DNA of 19,001 nt from Victivallales bacterium (GTDB lineage: Bacteria > Verrucomicrobiota > Lentisphaeria > Oligosphaerales > Oligosphaeraceae): the NCBI GenBank assembly GCA_900769285.1, contig CAAGGB010000007.1, positions 1 to 19,001 on the forward strand. Direction: 5' to 3'. Every line of letters begins with the position of its first letter. Within the stretch, counting starts at the first letter, position 1. A model generated the notes under the pieces. That model worked only from the letters and a program-made list of their open reading frames with translations. It made no database searches and had not been told where the DNA came from. Position numbers and translations under genes: made by a program. Shown in pieces: positions 6,122 through 13,699 of the stretch.

Positions 6122-8152
6122 ATGACCGACCCGAACCACAGCAGCGACACCGTCATCCACATCGCGGGACTCGAACGCCACTACCAGATGGGCGACACCA
6201 CCGTCGCCGCGCTCGACGGCGTCGACCTCGACGTCCATGCCGGCGAATTCGTCATGGTCGTCGGTAGCTCCGGCTCCGGCAAGTCCACCCTCATGCACCT
6301 GCTCGGACTCCTCGACGTCTCCACCGGCGGCGTCATGGAAATCAACGGCCAGAGCATGACCAACTGCAGCGACAGCCGACTCTCCTTCCTCCGCAACGAA
6401 CACATCGGCTTCGTCTTCCAGTCCTTCAACCTCCTCAACGACCTCAACGTCGTCGACAACATCGCCCTCCCACTCGTCTACCGCGGCGTCCCCAAGGCCG
6501 AACGTCGACGGCTCGCACGCGACTACGCCGAGCGCCTCGGACTCGGCCGACGGCTCGGACACCACCCCAAGGAGCTCTCCGGCGGCCAGCTCCAGCGCAT
6601 CGCCATCGCCCGCGCCCTCATCAGCAAGCCCGACATCCTCCTCGCCGACGAGCCCACCGGCAACCTCGACTCCGCCACCAGCCGCGAAATCATGCAGATC
6701 CTCTACGACCTCAACGCCCAAGGACACACCATCATCATGGTCACCCATGACCCCGTCCTCGCCGACGAGGGCACTCGCAAAATCGTCCTCCGCGACGGCA
6801 AAATCATCGAGGACTGCCCCGGACGTCGCGCCCGACCACCACGCACACAGGACACCGACGCCCTCAAGACCGCCGCCGCCCGCCGCGGCACGCTCCATTT
6901 CTGGGACCTCCTCCGCATCGGCATCAAGGAGGGCCTGCTCGCACACCAGATGCGCACCATGCTCACCATGCTCGGCATCATCATCGGCGTCTCCGCCGTC
7001 ATCGCCATGTCATCCTTCTCACTCGGCAGCAAGCAGAAGCAGGCCGACCAAATCCGCGCCCTCGGCGCCAACCTCATGCGCATCACCGACAAGCACCTCG
7101 AGAACGAGCGACTCGTCGAGACACGCGAGAAGGGCTCACGCGGACTCCGCCGCAGCGACCTCCACGCGCTCCTCCAGGTCATCCCCGAAATCGGACGCTC
7201 CGCCGCCGTCCGCGAGGTCAAGCTCAACGTCACCTACGGCAACACCCCCCTCAACGCGCGCATCCTCGGCGTCGAGGGCGACTACCTCGACGTCAACAAC
7301 CTCACCCTCGAGGCCGGACGCACCTTCGACGACGGCGACGCCGAAATGTCCTCCCAGACACTCATCCTCGGCAGCAAGGCCGCGCGAACCCTCCTCGAAC
7401 AGCGCCGCACCGGCGGCGACACCACCACTCTCATCGGCGAACGCCTCCTCCTCGGCGGCGCGCCCTACCGCGTCGTCGGCATCCTCGCCGAGAAGGCCAT
7501 CGACCTCGACGAACTCGAGGCCACCTCCGTCAGCGACCCCAACAACGACATCCTCATGCCGCTCCAGACACTCCTCACCCGTACCTCGCACTCCGACCTC
7601 CGCTGCGAAATCGATGAGATACAGCTCCAGCTCAAGACCGAGGACGACCTCGCCCGCGCCGGACGCGCCGTCAAGGCCGTCCTCAACGAGACACACTGCG
7701 GCGTCTCCGACTTCGACATGGTCATCCCCATGGACCTCCTCAAGCAGAAGCAGCAGTCGCAGCGACTCCTCGACATCCTCACCATCTGCATCTCCTCCAT
7801 CTCCATCATCGTCGGCGGCATCGGCATCATGAACATCATGCTCGCCAGCGTCACCGAGCGCATCCGCGAAATCGGCATCCGCCGCGCCATCGGCGCCACC
7901 CGCCTCGACATCATGCGGCAGTTCCTCACCGAGTCCATGACCATCTCCGTGACGGGCGGACTGCTCGGCGTCGTGCTGGCCGGACTGGTGGTCATGACGA
8001 CCTGCCAACTGCTCGCGCTGCCCGTCGTCTTCAGCCGCCCGCTGCTCCTCCTGGCCGTCGGCGCCTCCACCGTCACCGGCCTCGTCTTCGGCATCTACCC
8101 CGCCTACCAGGCCGCCAACAAGAACCCCGTCGAGGCCCTGCGCAGCGAATAG
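6122..8152 (+). CDS. macB: MacB-type ABC transporter, ATPase fused to FtsX-like permease
   Basis: The 676-residue protein has typical MacB length and order. The N-terminal ATPase carries Walker A GSSGSGKST (48-56), signature LSGGQ (152-156, followed by L where Q is common), Walker B ILLADE (172-177) and the H-loop histidine in VTHD (H209). A first transmembrane helix follows near 278-300 (MLTMLGIIIGVSAVIAM), then a large periplasmic MacB_PCD domain. The C-terminal FtsX domain has three helices and the conserved VTERIREIGIRRAIGA and GIYPAYQAANKNPVEALR motifs. MacB transporters are mechanotransmission pumps that drive export of periplasmic substrates through adaptor and TolC. All ATPase motifs are intact. 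No clear Shine-Dalgarno sequence precedes the ATG. The symbol reflects family, not proven orthology or substrate. Confidence 0.93.
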   Translation: MTDPNHSSDTVIHIAGLERHYQMGDTTVAALDGVDLDVHAGEFVMVVGSSGSGKSTLMHLLGLLDVSTGGVMEINGQSMTNCSDSRLSFLRNEHIGFVFQSFNLLNDLNVVDNIALPLVYRGVPKAERRRLARDYAERLGLGRRLGHHPKELSGGQLQRIAIARALISKPDILLADEPTGNLDSATSREIMQILYDLNAQGHTIIMVTHDPVLADEGTRKIVLRDGKIIEDCPGRRARPPRTQDTDALKTAAARRGTLHFWDLLRIGIKEGLLAHQMRTMLTMLGIIIGVSAVIAMSSFSLGSKQKQADQIRALGANLMRITDKHLENERLVETREKGSRGLRRSDLHALLQVIPEIGRSAAVREVKLNVTYGNTPLNARILGVEGDYLDVNNLTLEAGRTFDDGDAEMSSQTLILGSKAARTLLEQRRTGGDTTTLIGERLLLGGAPYRVVGILAEKAIDLDELEATSVSDPNNDILMPLQTLLTRTSHSDLRCEIDEIQLQLKTEDDLARAGRAVKAVLNETHCGVSDFDMVIPMDLLKQKQQSQRLLDILTICISSISIIVGGIGIMNIMLASVTERIREIGIRRAIGATRLDIMRQFLTESMTISVTGGLLGVVLAGLVVMTTCQLLALPVVFSRPLLLLAVGASTVTGLVFGIYPAYQAANKNPVEALRSE

Positions 8153-8188
8153 CCCGCCCCCACACACCCCCAAGCCACACTACCACCT

Positions 8189-9541
8189 ATGGATATGCCC
8201 GCCAGCCGACGCCTTCCGCGAACCGCACTCCTCGCCGCACTCCTCCTGACCATCGCCGCCGCCGCACTCCGCGCCGAAAACCAGCCATGGTCCCTCCGGC
8301 AGTGCATCGACTTCGCCCTCGAACACTCACCCGCACTCGCCAAGCAGAAGCTCACCGTCAACTCACAGAAGCTCGAACGGCTCATCGCCGAAGCCGCGTT
8401 CGACACCCAGCTCAAGGCCAACGCCAACCAGAAATTCGCCGCCACCGACAGCACCAGCCATTCCCTCACCCTCTCCCGTGACTTCGAGAACGGACTCTCA
8501 CTCTCCGCCGGACTCGACAGCACCCACTACAGCGACGGCGACTACACCGACGCCGCCGCATCCGTCCGCATCAGCAAGCAGCTCCTCGGCGGCGGCTCAA
8601 CCCTCGAGACACGCTATGACCTCGAGGCCAGCATCATCCAGGAACTCTCCGCCCAAAACACCCTCCAGCGACAGCGCCGACGACTCATCCTCGACGTCAC
8701 CCTCGCCTACTACGCCATCATCCGCAACCAGCAGTCGCTACGAGTCAAGGAACGCGCCCTCGAAAACGCACGACAAACCCTCGAAATCACCCGCGAACGC
8801 GAAAAGCCGCTCGATATCCTCACCGCCGAACTCCGCATCCCCGACAACGAACTCGCCGTCAACACCGCCCTCCGGCAAATCCGCAACGGACTCGACAGCC
8901 TCAAGGAACTCATCGGACTCGACATCGCACACCCCCTCGACATCGACGGCGCCTTCGAATACAAGACCGCCACAACCCATCCCGACGCCGACCGCGAATT
9001 CGCCATCCAGAACCTCGAGACCTTCCTCAACAACCGACTCGAACAGCGCCGACTCCAGATGCTCATCGACATCCGCGACGAAAACCGACTCCCGGACCTC
9101 TCCGTCTCCGCCGCCTTCCTCCAGCGCGGCGACGGCGACGGCTACAACCTCGACGGACGCGACGAACAGCAAATCGGCGTCACCCTCAACTGGACTCTCG
9201 GACGCAAGGCCGACATCGCACGACACGCCATCGCCATCGACAACTACCAGAAGAACCGACACGACTTCTTCACCCTCTGCCAGGAACTCGCCCGCGACAT
9301 GGCCAACACCACCCGACAGCTCGACGAATACCAGAAGGCCGTCAAACTCCAGGAATTCAAGTGCGACCTCCTCAAGCGCAAGGAGGAACTCTACCGCGAC
9401 CGCTGGGAAAACGGCGAAATCGACATCCTCGAGCTCGTCCGTACCCAGACCGACCTCGAGGACAGCCTCGTCGACCTCATCGGACGCAAGGTCTCCTACA
9501 TGGAACTCCTCGCCAACTACCACTACCTCATCGGACGATAA
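8189..9541 (+). CDS. TolC-family outer-membrane efflux protein
   Basis: The product has 450 residues with a signal peptide (about 1-29, cleavage near LRA-EN). The mature start WSLRQCIDFALEHSPALAKQKL is typical in its core (LRQCIDFALEHSP) of the outer-membrane efflux protein family. Two long alpha-helical repeat halves with interspersed beta segments (SLSAGLDSTHYSDG; DLSVSAAFLQRGDGDGY; QIGVTLNWTLG) match TolC architecture, in which a trimer forms the exit duct. It is the last gene of the operon, 36 nt after MacB, and ends just before a large inverted repeat. No Shine-Dalgarno sequence is evident; an in-frame ATG at 8195 is an alternative start. It supplies the outer-membrane channel of the tripartite system. 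Confidence 0.9.
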   Translation: MDMPASRRLPRTALLAALLLTIAAAALRAENQPWSLRQCIDFALEHSPALAKQKLTVNSQKLERLIAEAAFDTQLKANANQKFAATDSTSHSLTLSRDFENGLSLSAGLDSTHYSDGDYTDAAASVRISKQLLGGGSTLETRYDLEASIIQELSAQNTLQRQRRRLILDVTLAYYAIIRNQQSLRVKERALENARQTLEITREREKPLDILTAELRIPDNELAVNTALRQIRNGLDSLKELIGLDIAHPLDIDGAFEYKTATTHPDADREFAIQNLETFLNNRLEQRRLQMLIDIRDENRLPDLSVSAAFLQRGDGDGYNLDGRDEQQIGVTLNWTLGRKADIARHAIAIDNYQKNRHDFFTLCQELARDMANTTRQLDEYQKAVKLQEFKCDLLKRKEELYRDRWENGEIDILELVRTQTDLEDSLVDLIGRKVSYMELLANYHYLIGR

Positions 9542-9550
9542 GCTCCAACA

Positions 9551-9665
9551 GAGTCCACAAAACACACAAAACACACCAAGGGCACCACCACATATCTTGT
9601 CCGTGTTTGCGCCCTTGGTGTGTTTGTGTGTATTTTGTGTATTTTGTGGACTGCTTTGTGGACTC
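9551..9665. terminator. Long imperfect inverted repeat between convergent genes
   Basis: The left arm, 9551-9583, ends CACACCAAGGGC. The right arm, from 9611, begins GCCCTTGGTGTG. The core stem is 15 bp including the flanking AAA/TTT, with a 27-nt loop, and continues as A/C-rich versus T/G-rich arms that end in GAGTCCACAAA and TTTGTGGACTC. It lies between the TolC stop and the stop of the convergent AlbA_2 gene, so it fits a bidirectional terminator. Its right arm contains a 20-bp word found twice more beyond the AlbA_2 gene, so it may also be part of a repeat element. Confidence 0.6.
9633..9652 (+). repeat. 20-bp direct repeat, copy 1
   Basis: TTTTGTGTATTTTGTGGACT. The identical sequence occurs at 11292-11311 and 11321-11340, on the far side of the AlbA_2 gene and in the same orientation. 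A related word in inverted orientation begins the left arm of the neighbouring inverted repeat at 9551. Confidence 0.9.
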
Positions 9666-11214
9666 ACCGCGGCGACGGTGCGTTTTCCTTCAGATACCAG
9701 CCGCCCGTGCGGTAACAGCCGCGATACTCAATGTGCGCCGCCTTCAGCCGCGTCAGAATGCGCTCGACGCTCCGCACCGGTATCCGTGTCGCCTGGCTCA
9801 GCTCCTGCCGTTTGATGCCAGGATGACGCGCTATCGTCCGCAGCACCGCTTCCTCCCGCGCCATCTCGCCCATCCGACCGCTTGTCTCGCCAGTTGTCTC
9901 GCCATTTGGCGTTCTTGTCTCGCCAGTTGGGCTTTCTGTCTTGCCATATGGCGTTCTTGTCTCGCCAACCATGCCGCCAGTCTGCTCTGGCAACGGATAA
10001 CGGTCGAGGGGCCGCTGCCGTTCGGCAGCATGAACGGTGACCTTGAAGCTGGTTCTGGCGCTGACCTCGAAGACAGGTTCGGGATTGCCGTTTCTCGCCA
10101 TCTCGGCCCTGACCTTGGCGATGCCCCGGTTGAACTTGTTGACGTAGCCCATCACCTTGAGCGCCTCCGCCAACAGCGGATTGCGGTAGTCGCTGGCATC
10201 GGGAAAATTGTCCTGGGTCACCTGTCCGAACAGTCCGCCCGGGTTGGCGATTTCGAGGCGTGTGTCGCCATAGGCGTAGAATTTCACCGGCGCGTTGCCG
10301 ATCTGGTAGTCGCGATGGATGATGGCGTTGAGGAGCAGCTCGCGGATGGCCCATTCGGGAAAGCGATAGCGTGTCTGCTCCTGGAGAACGGAAATCCGGA
10401 CGGGATGAGGCGCGGCGATGCCGACCTTGACGAAGGCGTTCAGCTCGGCAATGCTCTTCAGCAGCGGCCCACGATAGGCGTGCTCGGCCAGAATGTCGGA
10501 GGCATTGTCCTGTCCCGCGAACTGCACATACTGGATATAGGCCGAGGGGATGAAGCGCTCGGGATGTCTGCTGAACAGCAGCATCCCCAAATGGGTCGGA
10601 GTGCCCGTCACCTGGTCGAAGAAGCGCAGCGACGCCAGTTGGCGCTCCACCGGACGCGGGTCATCCTCCACGACCTCAGCCTCAATCGCACGAGGCAGGT
10701 AGACATTGCGGAACAGCTCCAAGTCCAGATCCGACACCTGCGCACCCTGGCACGGCAGCTCCTCAAAACGACGCCCCGACACCAGTCGGCGTTCCTCCAG
10801 CACATGGATATCCTCATCCGTCGCCAGCGCCTTGCGGGCGCCGACACGTATCCAGACCTGCCCCTGATACCGTATCGGCGGATACGCCGACGGAAACACC
10901 TGGATGACCAGCATGTCACCCTCCGCATAATGGAACAGCTCCATGGACATCGCCGGCGGTGGCAGCAACTGCCCCTCCGACTTCATCCCACCCAGCGACG
11001 TCAGACGATCATCGTCCAGACGACGTCCCGACAGTCGCCCGTCGTTCTCCACGCCCAGCAGCAGATACCCCGGACGCCTCCGACCGGCCAAATCGTTGGC
11101 AAACGCGCAGATGGCCTGACCCATCTTGTCCACCTTGTCGAAGGCGCGCGTCCGCTCGACCAGTTCATTCTCCAAATCAAACCGCAGCCGCTCCAGCTCC
11201 TCCTGACTCAGCAT
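9664..11214 (-). CDS. AlbA_2 / HATPase_c_4 ATP-binding protein with C-terminal winged helix
   Basis: The product has 516 residues from the ATG at 11214, chosen because AGGAGGAGGA (plus 11221-11230) ends 6 nt upstream; the frame is open 15 codons further. N-terminus: AlbA_2 (Schlafen-like) domain with CAFAND (36-41) and LLGVENDG (52-59). Middle: a GHKL-type ATP-binding region with the N-box-like AIRELLLNAIIHRDY (289-303) and NPGGLFG. A linker of 7-residue repeats (about 416-444) follows, then a winged helix (~455-512, KRQELSQATRIPVRSVERILTRL). Proteins of this architecture are widespread, patchily distributed putative regulators, and some occur in mobile or defence contexts; the exact role here is unknown. 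Flanking repeats suggest a separate acquisition (inference). Confidence 0.88.
   Translation of the reverse strand: MLSQEELERLRFDLENELVERTRAFDKVDKMGQAICAFANDLAGRRRPGYLLLGVENDGRLSGRRLDDDRLTSLGGMKSEGQLLPPPAMSMELFHYAEGDMLVIQVFPSAYPPIRYQGQVWIRVGARKALATDEDIHVLEERRLVSGRRFEELPCQGAQVSDLDLELFRNVYLPRAIEAEVVEDDPRPVERQLASLRFFDQVTGTPTHLGMLLFSRHPERFIPSAYIQYVQFAGQDNASDILAEHAYRGPLLKSIAELNAFVKVGIAAPHPVRISVLQEQTRYRFPEWAIRELLLNAIIHRDYQIGNAPVKFYAYGDTRLEIANPGGLFGQVTQDNFPDASDYRNPLLAEALKVMGYVNKFNRGIAKVRAEMARNGNPEPVFEVSARTSFKVTVHAAERQRPLDRYPLPEQTGGMVGETRTPYGKTESPTGETRTPNGETTGETSGRMGEMAREEAVLRTIARHPGIKRQELSQATRIPVRSVERILTRLKAAHIEYRGCYRTGGWYLKENAPSPR
9884..9970 (-). repeat. 21-bp tandem repeat inside the AlbA_2 gene
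   Basis: Plus-strand units start GTCTCGCCA or GTCTTGCCA at 9896, 9917 and 9938, each 21 bp, with partial units at 9884-9895 and 9959-9970. Because 21 is a multiple of three, each unit encodes seven residues (variants of GETRTPN, GKTESPT) in the linker between the ATP-binding domain and the winged helix. Copy-number change would alter linker length without a frameshift. Confidence 0.85.
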
Positions 11215-11220
11215 CCTCTT

Positions 11221-11230
11221 TCCTCCTCCT
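11221..11230 (-). promoter_or_regulatory. Strong ribosome binding site fixing the AlbA_2 start
   Basis: On the minus strand AGGAGGAGGA lies 6 nt before the ATG at 11214. It argues for that start over the upstream in-frame ATG at 11259. Confidence 0.75.
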
Positions 11231-11291
11231 AAAAGCCTTCCAACGACGATGGATGACATGACGCCTGTGGTGTCTTATGCCCTTTTGCGCC

Positions 11292-11340
11292 TTTTGTGTA
11301 TTTTGTGGACTATTGTGTCTTTTTGTGTATTTTGTGGACT
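11292..11340 (+). repeat. 20-bp direct repeat, copies 2 and 3
   Basis: Two exact copies of TTTTGTGTATTTTGTGGACT at 11292-11311 and 11321-11340 are separated by 9 nt, giving a 29-bp period. With the copy at 9633-9652 they bracket the AlbA_2 gene. They lie upstream of that gene and downstream of the coiled-coil gene, both on the minus strand. Confidence 0.9.
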
Positions 11341-11347
11341 CTCTTTA

Positions 11348-11365
11348 AGGCGCGGGGCTGCGCCT
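11348..11365 (-). terminator. Small GC hairpin at the stop of the coiled-coil gene
   Basis: AGGCGC (11348-11353) pairs with GCGCCT (11360-11365), with loop GGGGCT. It overlaps the TAG stop of the minus-strand gene and is followed on that strand by TTAAAGAG rather than a T-run. A weak terminator candidate. Confidence 0.3.
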
Positions 11366-12134
11366 ACTCGTCCTTGTCCTTGCTGCGCTTCCGGCGGCTC
11401 TTCTTCTGTGGCTGGTCGTCGTCCTTGTCCTTGCCGGCCTTGGGCTCGGCCTTCTCCTTGGTCTTCTTGCCGCCGGCGTCGGCCATGGCCTGGAGTGCCT
11501 TGACGAGGTCGGCGGGGAGGATGCGCTCGGGGGCGACGCCGGCCATCTCGGCGTAGTCGAGCAGCTTGGCGTTCTCCTCGATGTAGAGGAAGGAGTTGAT
11601 GGTGTTGGACATCTTCTCCAGGTTCTCGTACTTGCCGCTGAACTTCTGGAGGTTCTGCGCGAGCTTGGTGGCGGTACGCTCGTCGCCCTTCTCCTCGGCC
11701 TTGGCGATGTCCTCCTCGAGCTTCTCCTTCTTCTGCCGGAGCGGCTTGAAGTTCTTGTCGAACTTGTCGCGGATCTTCTTGGCCTCCTTGTAGAACGCCT
11801 TCTCGGCCTTGGCGAGCTTCTCGAACGCCTTGGTCAGCTTGCGCTTGCGCTTGGCCTCGTTCTCCTCGCCGGCGGCCTCCGCCATCTCGGCGAACACCTC
11901 GGCCACCTTGCCCTTCAGCTCAAACAGCTTCTCGTTCTTCTTCTGGAAGTCGTCCGACAGGCGCGAGTCGGCCTGCGGCGGCTTGATGGGCAGCTCCAGC
12001 CCATACAGGCTGACCGTGTCAATGCCGGACAGCTCCTCCTTCGCGACCGCCACGGCCAGCGTCGCACAGCACAGCGCCACCGACAGGGCACGCACCGACA
12101 CTCTCCTCATCAGCACCGACATGACAGACACCAT
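11364..12134 (-). CDS. Secreted, charged coiled-coil protein of unknown function
   Basis: The product has 256 residues; I do not recognise a family. A basic N-terminus and hydrophobic stretch (VSVRALSVALCCATLAVAVA, about 12-31) form a signal peptide with a likely cut after AVA. Residues ~60-190 are heptad-like and rich in Lys, Glu and Ala, predicting a long coiled-coil. The last ~35 residues are a low-complexity tail of Lys, Asp and Arg. AGGAG lies 8 nt before the ATG at 12134, which supports this start over internal ATGs at codons 5 and 9. It is probably periplasmic or surface-exposed. Homology to chaperones such as Skp cannot be claimed from this. It is divergent from the mannose-6-phosphate isomerase gene and transcribed toward the repeat-flanked AlbA_2 gene. 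Confidence 0.8.
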   Translation of the reverse strand: MVSVMSVLMRRVSVRALSVALCCATLAVAVAKEELSGIDTVSLYGLELPIKPPQADSRLSDDFQKKNEKLFELKGKVAEVFAEMAEAAGEENEAKRKRKLTKAFEKLAKAEKAFYKEAKKIRDKFDKNFKPLRQKKEKLEEDIAKAEEKGDERTATKLAQNLQKFSGKYENLEKMSNTINSFLYIEENAKLLDYAEMAGVAPERILPADLVKALQAMADAGGKKTKEKAEPKAGKDKDDDQPQKKSRRKRSKDKDE

Positions 12135-12203
12135 GGGCTCAGCTCCTCTCTTGCTTGGACAGGGTTACGGTGAACAAACGGAAACACAACGGCGTACACC
12201 CTT

Positions 12204-12231
12204 AATATGGACAGAATTCGCCTCCTCGCAA
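12204..12231 (-). promoter_or_regulatory. Weak promoter candidate for the coiled-coil gene
   Basis: On the minus strand TTGCGA (plus 12226-12231) and CATATT (plus 12204-12209) are 16 bp apart. Each matches consensus at 4 of 6 positions. It lies about 70 nt upstream of the ATG at 12134. Plausible but not distinctive. Confidence 0.3.
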
Positions 12232-12255
12232 GTGGCCGTCGCCGCCCGCCGCGAA

Positions 12256-12284
12256 TTTTCAAAACGCGCCTGACGGGTTATAGT
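12256..12284 (+). promoter_or_regulatory. Promoter candidate for the mannose-6-phosphate isomerase gene
   Basis: TTTTCA (12256-12261) and TATAGT (12279-12284) are separated by 17 bp. The -10 box matches 5 of 6 and the -35 box 4 of 6. Start near 12291 would leave a leader of about 70 nt before the ATG at 12361. Confidence 0.5.
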
Positions 12285-12360
12285 ATGCAGTTTACCAATC
12301 TTGCACACGACCATTGGCGTTCCAGAAGACCTGATGACTGGCCGGAGACGGCATAACCTT

Positions 12361-13560
12361 ATGGAAGACGTTACCGAGAGATTCTACCGTTTGACGAGCT
12401 ATGTGCGGCACTATGCCTGGGGCATGCGCCGCCATGGCGACACCGCTCCCCTCATCGCGGAGCTGCTGGGCGAGGCCCCCGGCAAGAACATCCCCTGGGC
12501 CGAGCTCTGGATCGGCGCGCACCCATCCCTCCCCTCCGCCATCCAGCTCCCCAACGGCGCCTCCGAACGCCTCGACTCCTTCCTGGCCGCCAACGCCGAA
12601 CGCGCCCTCGGACACCTCCCGCCCGCCCTCGCCGCCAATGGCCTCCCCTTCCTCCTCAAGGTCCTCAGCTGCGAGCGCGCCCTCTCCATCCAGAGCCACC
12701 CCGACCTCGAGACCGCCAGACGCCTCCATGACGCCGACCCCGCGCACTACCCCGACGCCAACCACAAGCCCGAGGTCATGCTCGCCATCACACCCTTCGA
12801 GGCCATGGCCGGACTCCGACCCCTCGACGAGGCTCTCGCCGACATCCGCGCCGTCAAAGCCCTCAACCCCTGGCGGCGCGTCAGCGAGGAGGCCCGCGAA
12901 CTCACCCTCCGCGTGCTCTGCGAGACCATGCTCAACCTCCCCAGCAGCCTCGTCCGCACCATGCTCACCGACCTCCACCGCGAAATCGAGGAACAGGCCG
13001 AACGCGCCTCCGACGCCGCCAGACTCTGCCTCCGACTCCTGGACGAGAACCCCTGCGACCGCGGCGTCCTCTTCGCCTTCCTCCTCCAGCACCTCCGACT
13101 CGCGCCCGGCGAGGCGCTCTACATCCCCGCAAACGTCCCGCACGCCTACCTCAACGGCTCCGGCATCGAGTGCATGGCCAACAGCGACAACGTCATCCGC
13201 GCCGGACTCACACCCAAGTTCATCGACATCCGCAATCTCCTCGCCACCCTCGACTTCAGCGGCCGCAGACTCGACCTCACCCCCGGCGAGACACTCCCCT
13301 CCGGCGAACGCCTCTACGCCGTCCCCGCCGACGAATTCCGCGTCGCCGTCGTCGAGGGCGGACACGTCGTCGACCTCGCCGACCGTCGCCCCGTCGCCAG
13401 CCTGTTCCTCGTCCTCGACGGCGACTGCGACTTCGCCGGCCCCGACGGCGAGCCACAGTTGGGCGGCCGCGGAACCACCTGGTTCCGTCCCGCCTGCCTG
13501 ACCCGCGGCGCCGTCACCGTCCGCCACGGCGCACGACTCGTCATCGCCGAAATCGGCTGA
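12361..13560 (+). CDS. manA: Mannose-6-phosphate isomerase, class I
   Basis: The product has 399 residues from ATG 12361, a usual length for the family. The enzyme interconverts mannose 6-phosphate and fructose 6-phosphate in the cytoplasm, linking mannose use and GDP-mannose supply to glycolysis. Zinc ligands are visible: Gln111 and His113 in SIQSHPD, Glu138 in HKPEV and His261 in YIPANVPHAYL. Also conserved are AELWIGAHPSLPS and the C-terminal GIECMANSDNVIRAGLTPKF. The frame extends upstream to a TTG at 12301 and an ATG at 12334, but the family-like start RLTSYVRHYAWG and the promoter position favour 12361, although its Shine-Dalgarno sequence is poor. It stands alone, with the S1 gene 139 nt downstream. 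Confidence 0.93.
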   Translation: MEDVTERFYRLTSYVRHYAWGMRRHGDTAPLIAELLGEAPGKNIPWAELWIGAHPSLPSAIQLPNGASERLDSFLAANAERALGHLPPALAANGLPFLLKVLSCERALSIQSHPDLETARRLHDADPAHYPDANHKPEVMLAITPFEAMAGLRPLDEALADIRAVKALNPWRRVSEEARELTLRVLCETMLNLPSSLVRTMLTDLHREIEEQAERASDAARLCLRLLDENPCDRGVLFAFLLQHLRLAPGEALYIPANVPHAYLNGSGIECMANSDNVIRAGLTPKFIDIRNLLATLDFSGRRLDLTPGETLPSGERLYAVPADEFRVAVVEGGHVVDLADRRPVASLFLVLDGDCDFAGPDGEPQLGGRGTTWFRPACLTRGAVTVRHGARLVIAEIG

Positions 13561-13566
13561 CGCGGG

Positions 13567-13596
13567 TTGACTTCCCCAGAAATCGGCTAATGTATT
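13567..13596 (+). promoter_or_regulatory. Promoter and structured leader of the S1 gene
   Basis: TTGACT (13567-13572, 5 of 6) and TGTATT (13591-13596, 4 of 6) are 18 bp apart, just after the manA stop. The ~95-nt leader that follows can form GGGG/CCCC (13630-13633 with 13640-13643) or CCTAC/GTAGG (13642-13646 with 13662-13666); the two overlap by two bases. Whether this leader takes part in S1 autoregulation is unknown. Confidence 0.45.
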
Positions 13597-13699
13597 AGTT
13601 TCGTTCCGTTCACCTATGCCCTCCGTGCGGGGGAAGCATCCCCTACCTAACCACACGTCGCGTAGGCAAGCAAGTGAGTTACCCAGGAAACATTGAACC

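Noticed and set aside
4639..6267. A 542-codon plus-strand frame overlapping the second adaptor and start of macB
   Set aside because: The translation is almost entirely Arg, Pro and His from the +2 frame of C-rich codons, with no domain and no start signal.
9551..9665. CRISPR-like appearance of repeated T/G-rich words
   Set aside because: Copies are not regularly spaced by unique spacers; the structure is one inverted repeat plus a few short direct repeats, and no cas gene is present.
9361..11232. A 623-codon plus-strand frame across the end of tolC and the AlbA_2 gene
   Set aside because: It runs through the inverted repeat and antisense to a gene with recognisable AlbA_2, ATP-binding and winged-helix motifs and a strong ribosome site.
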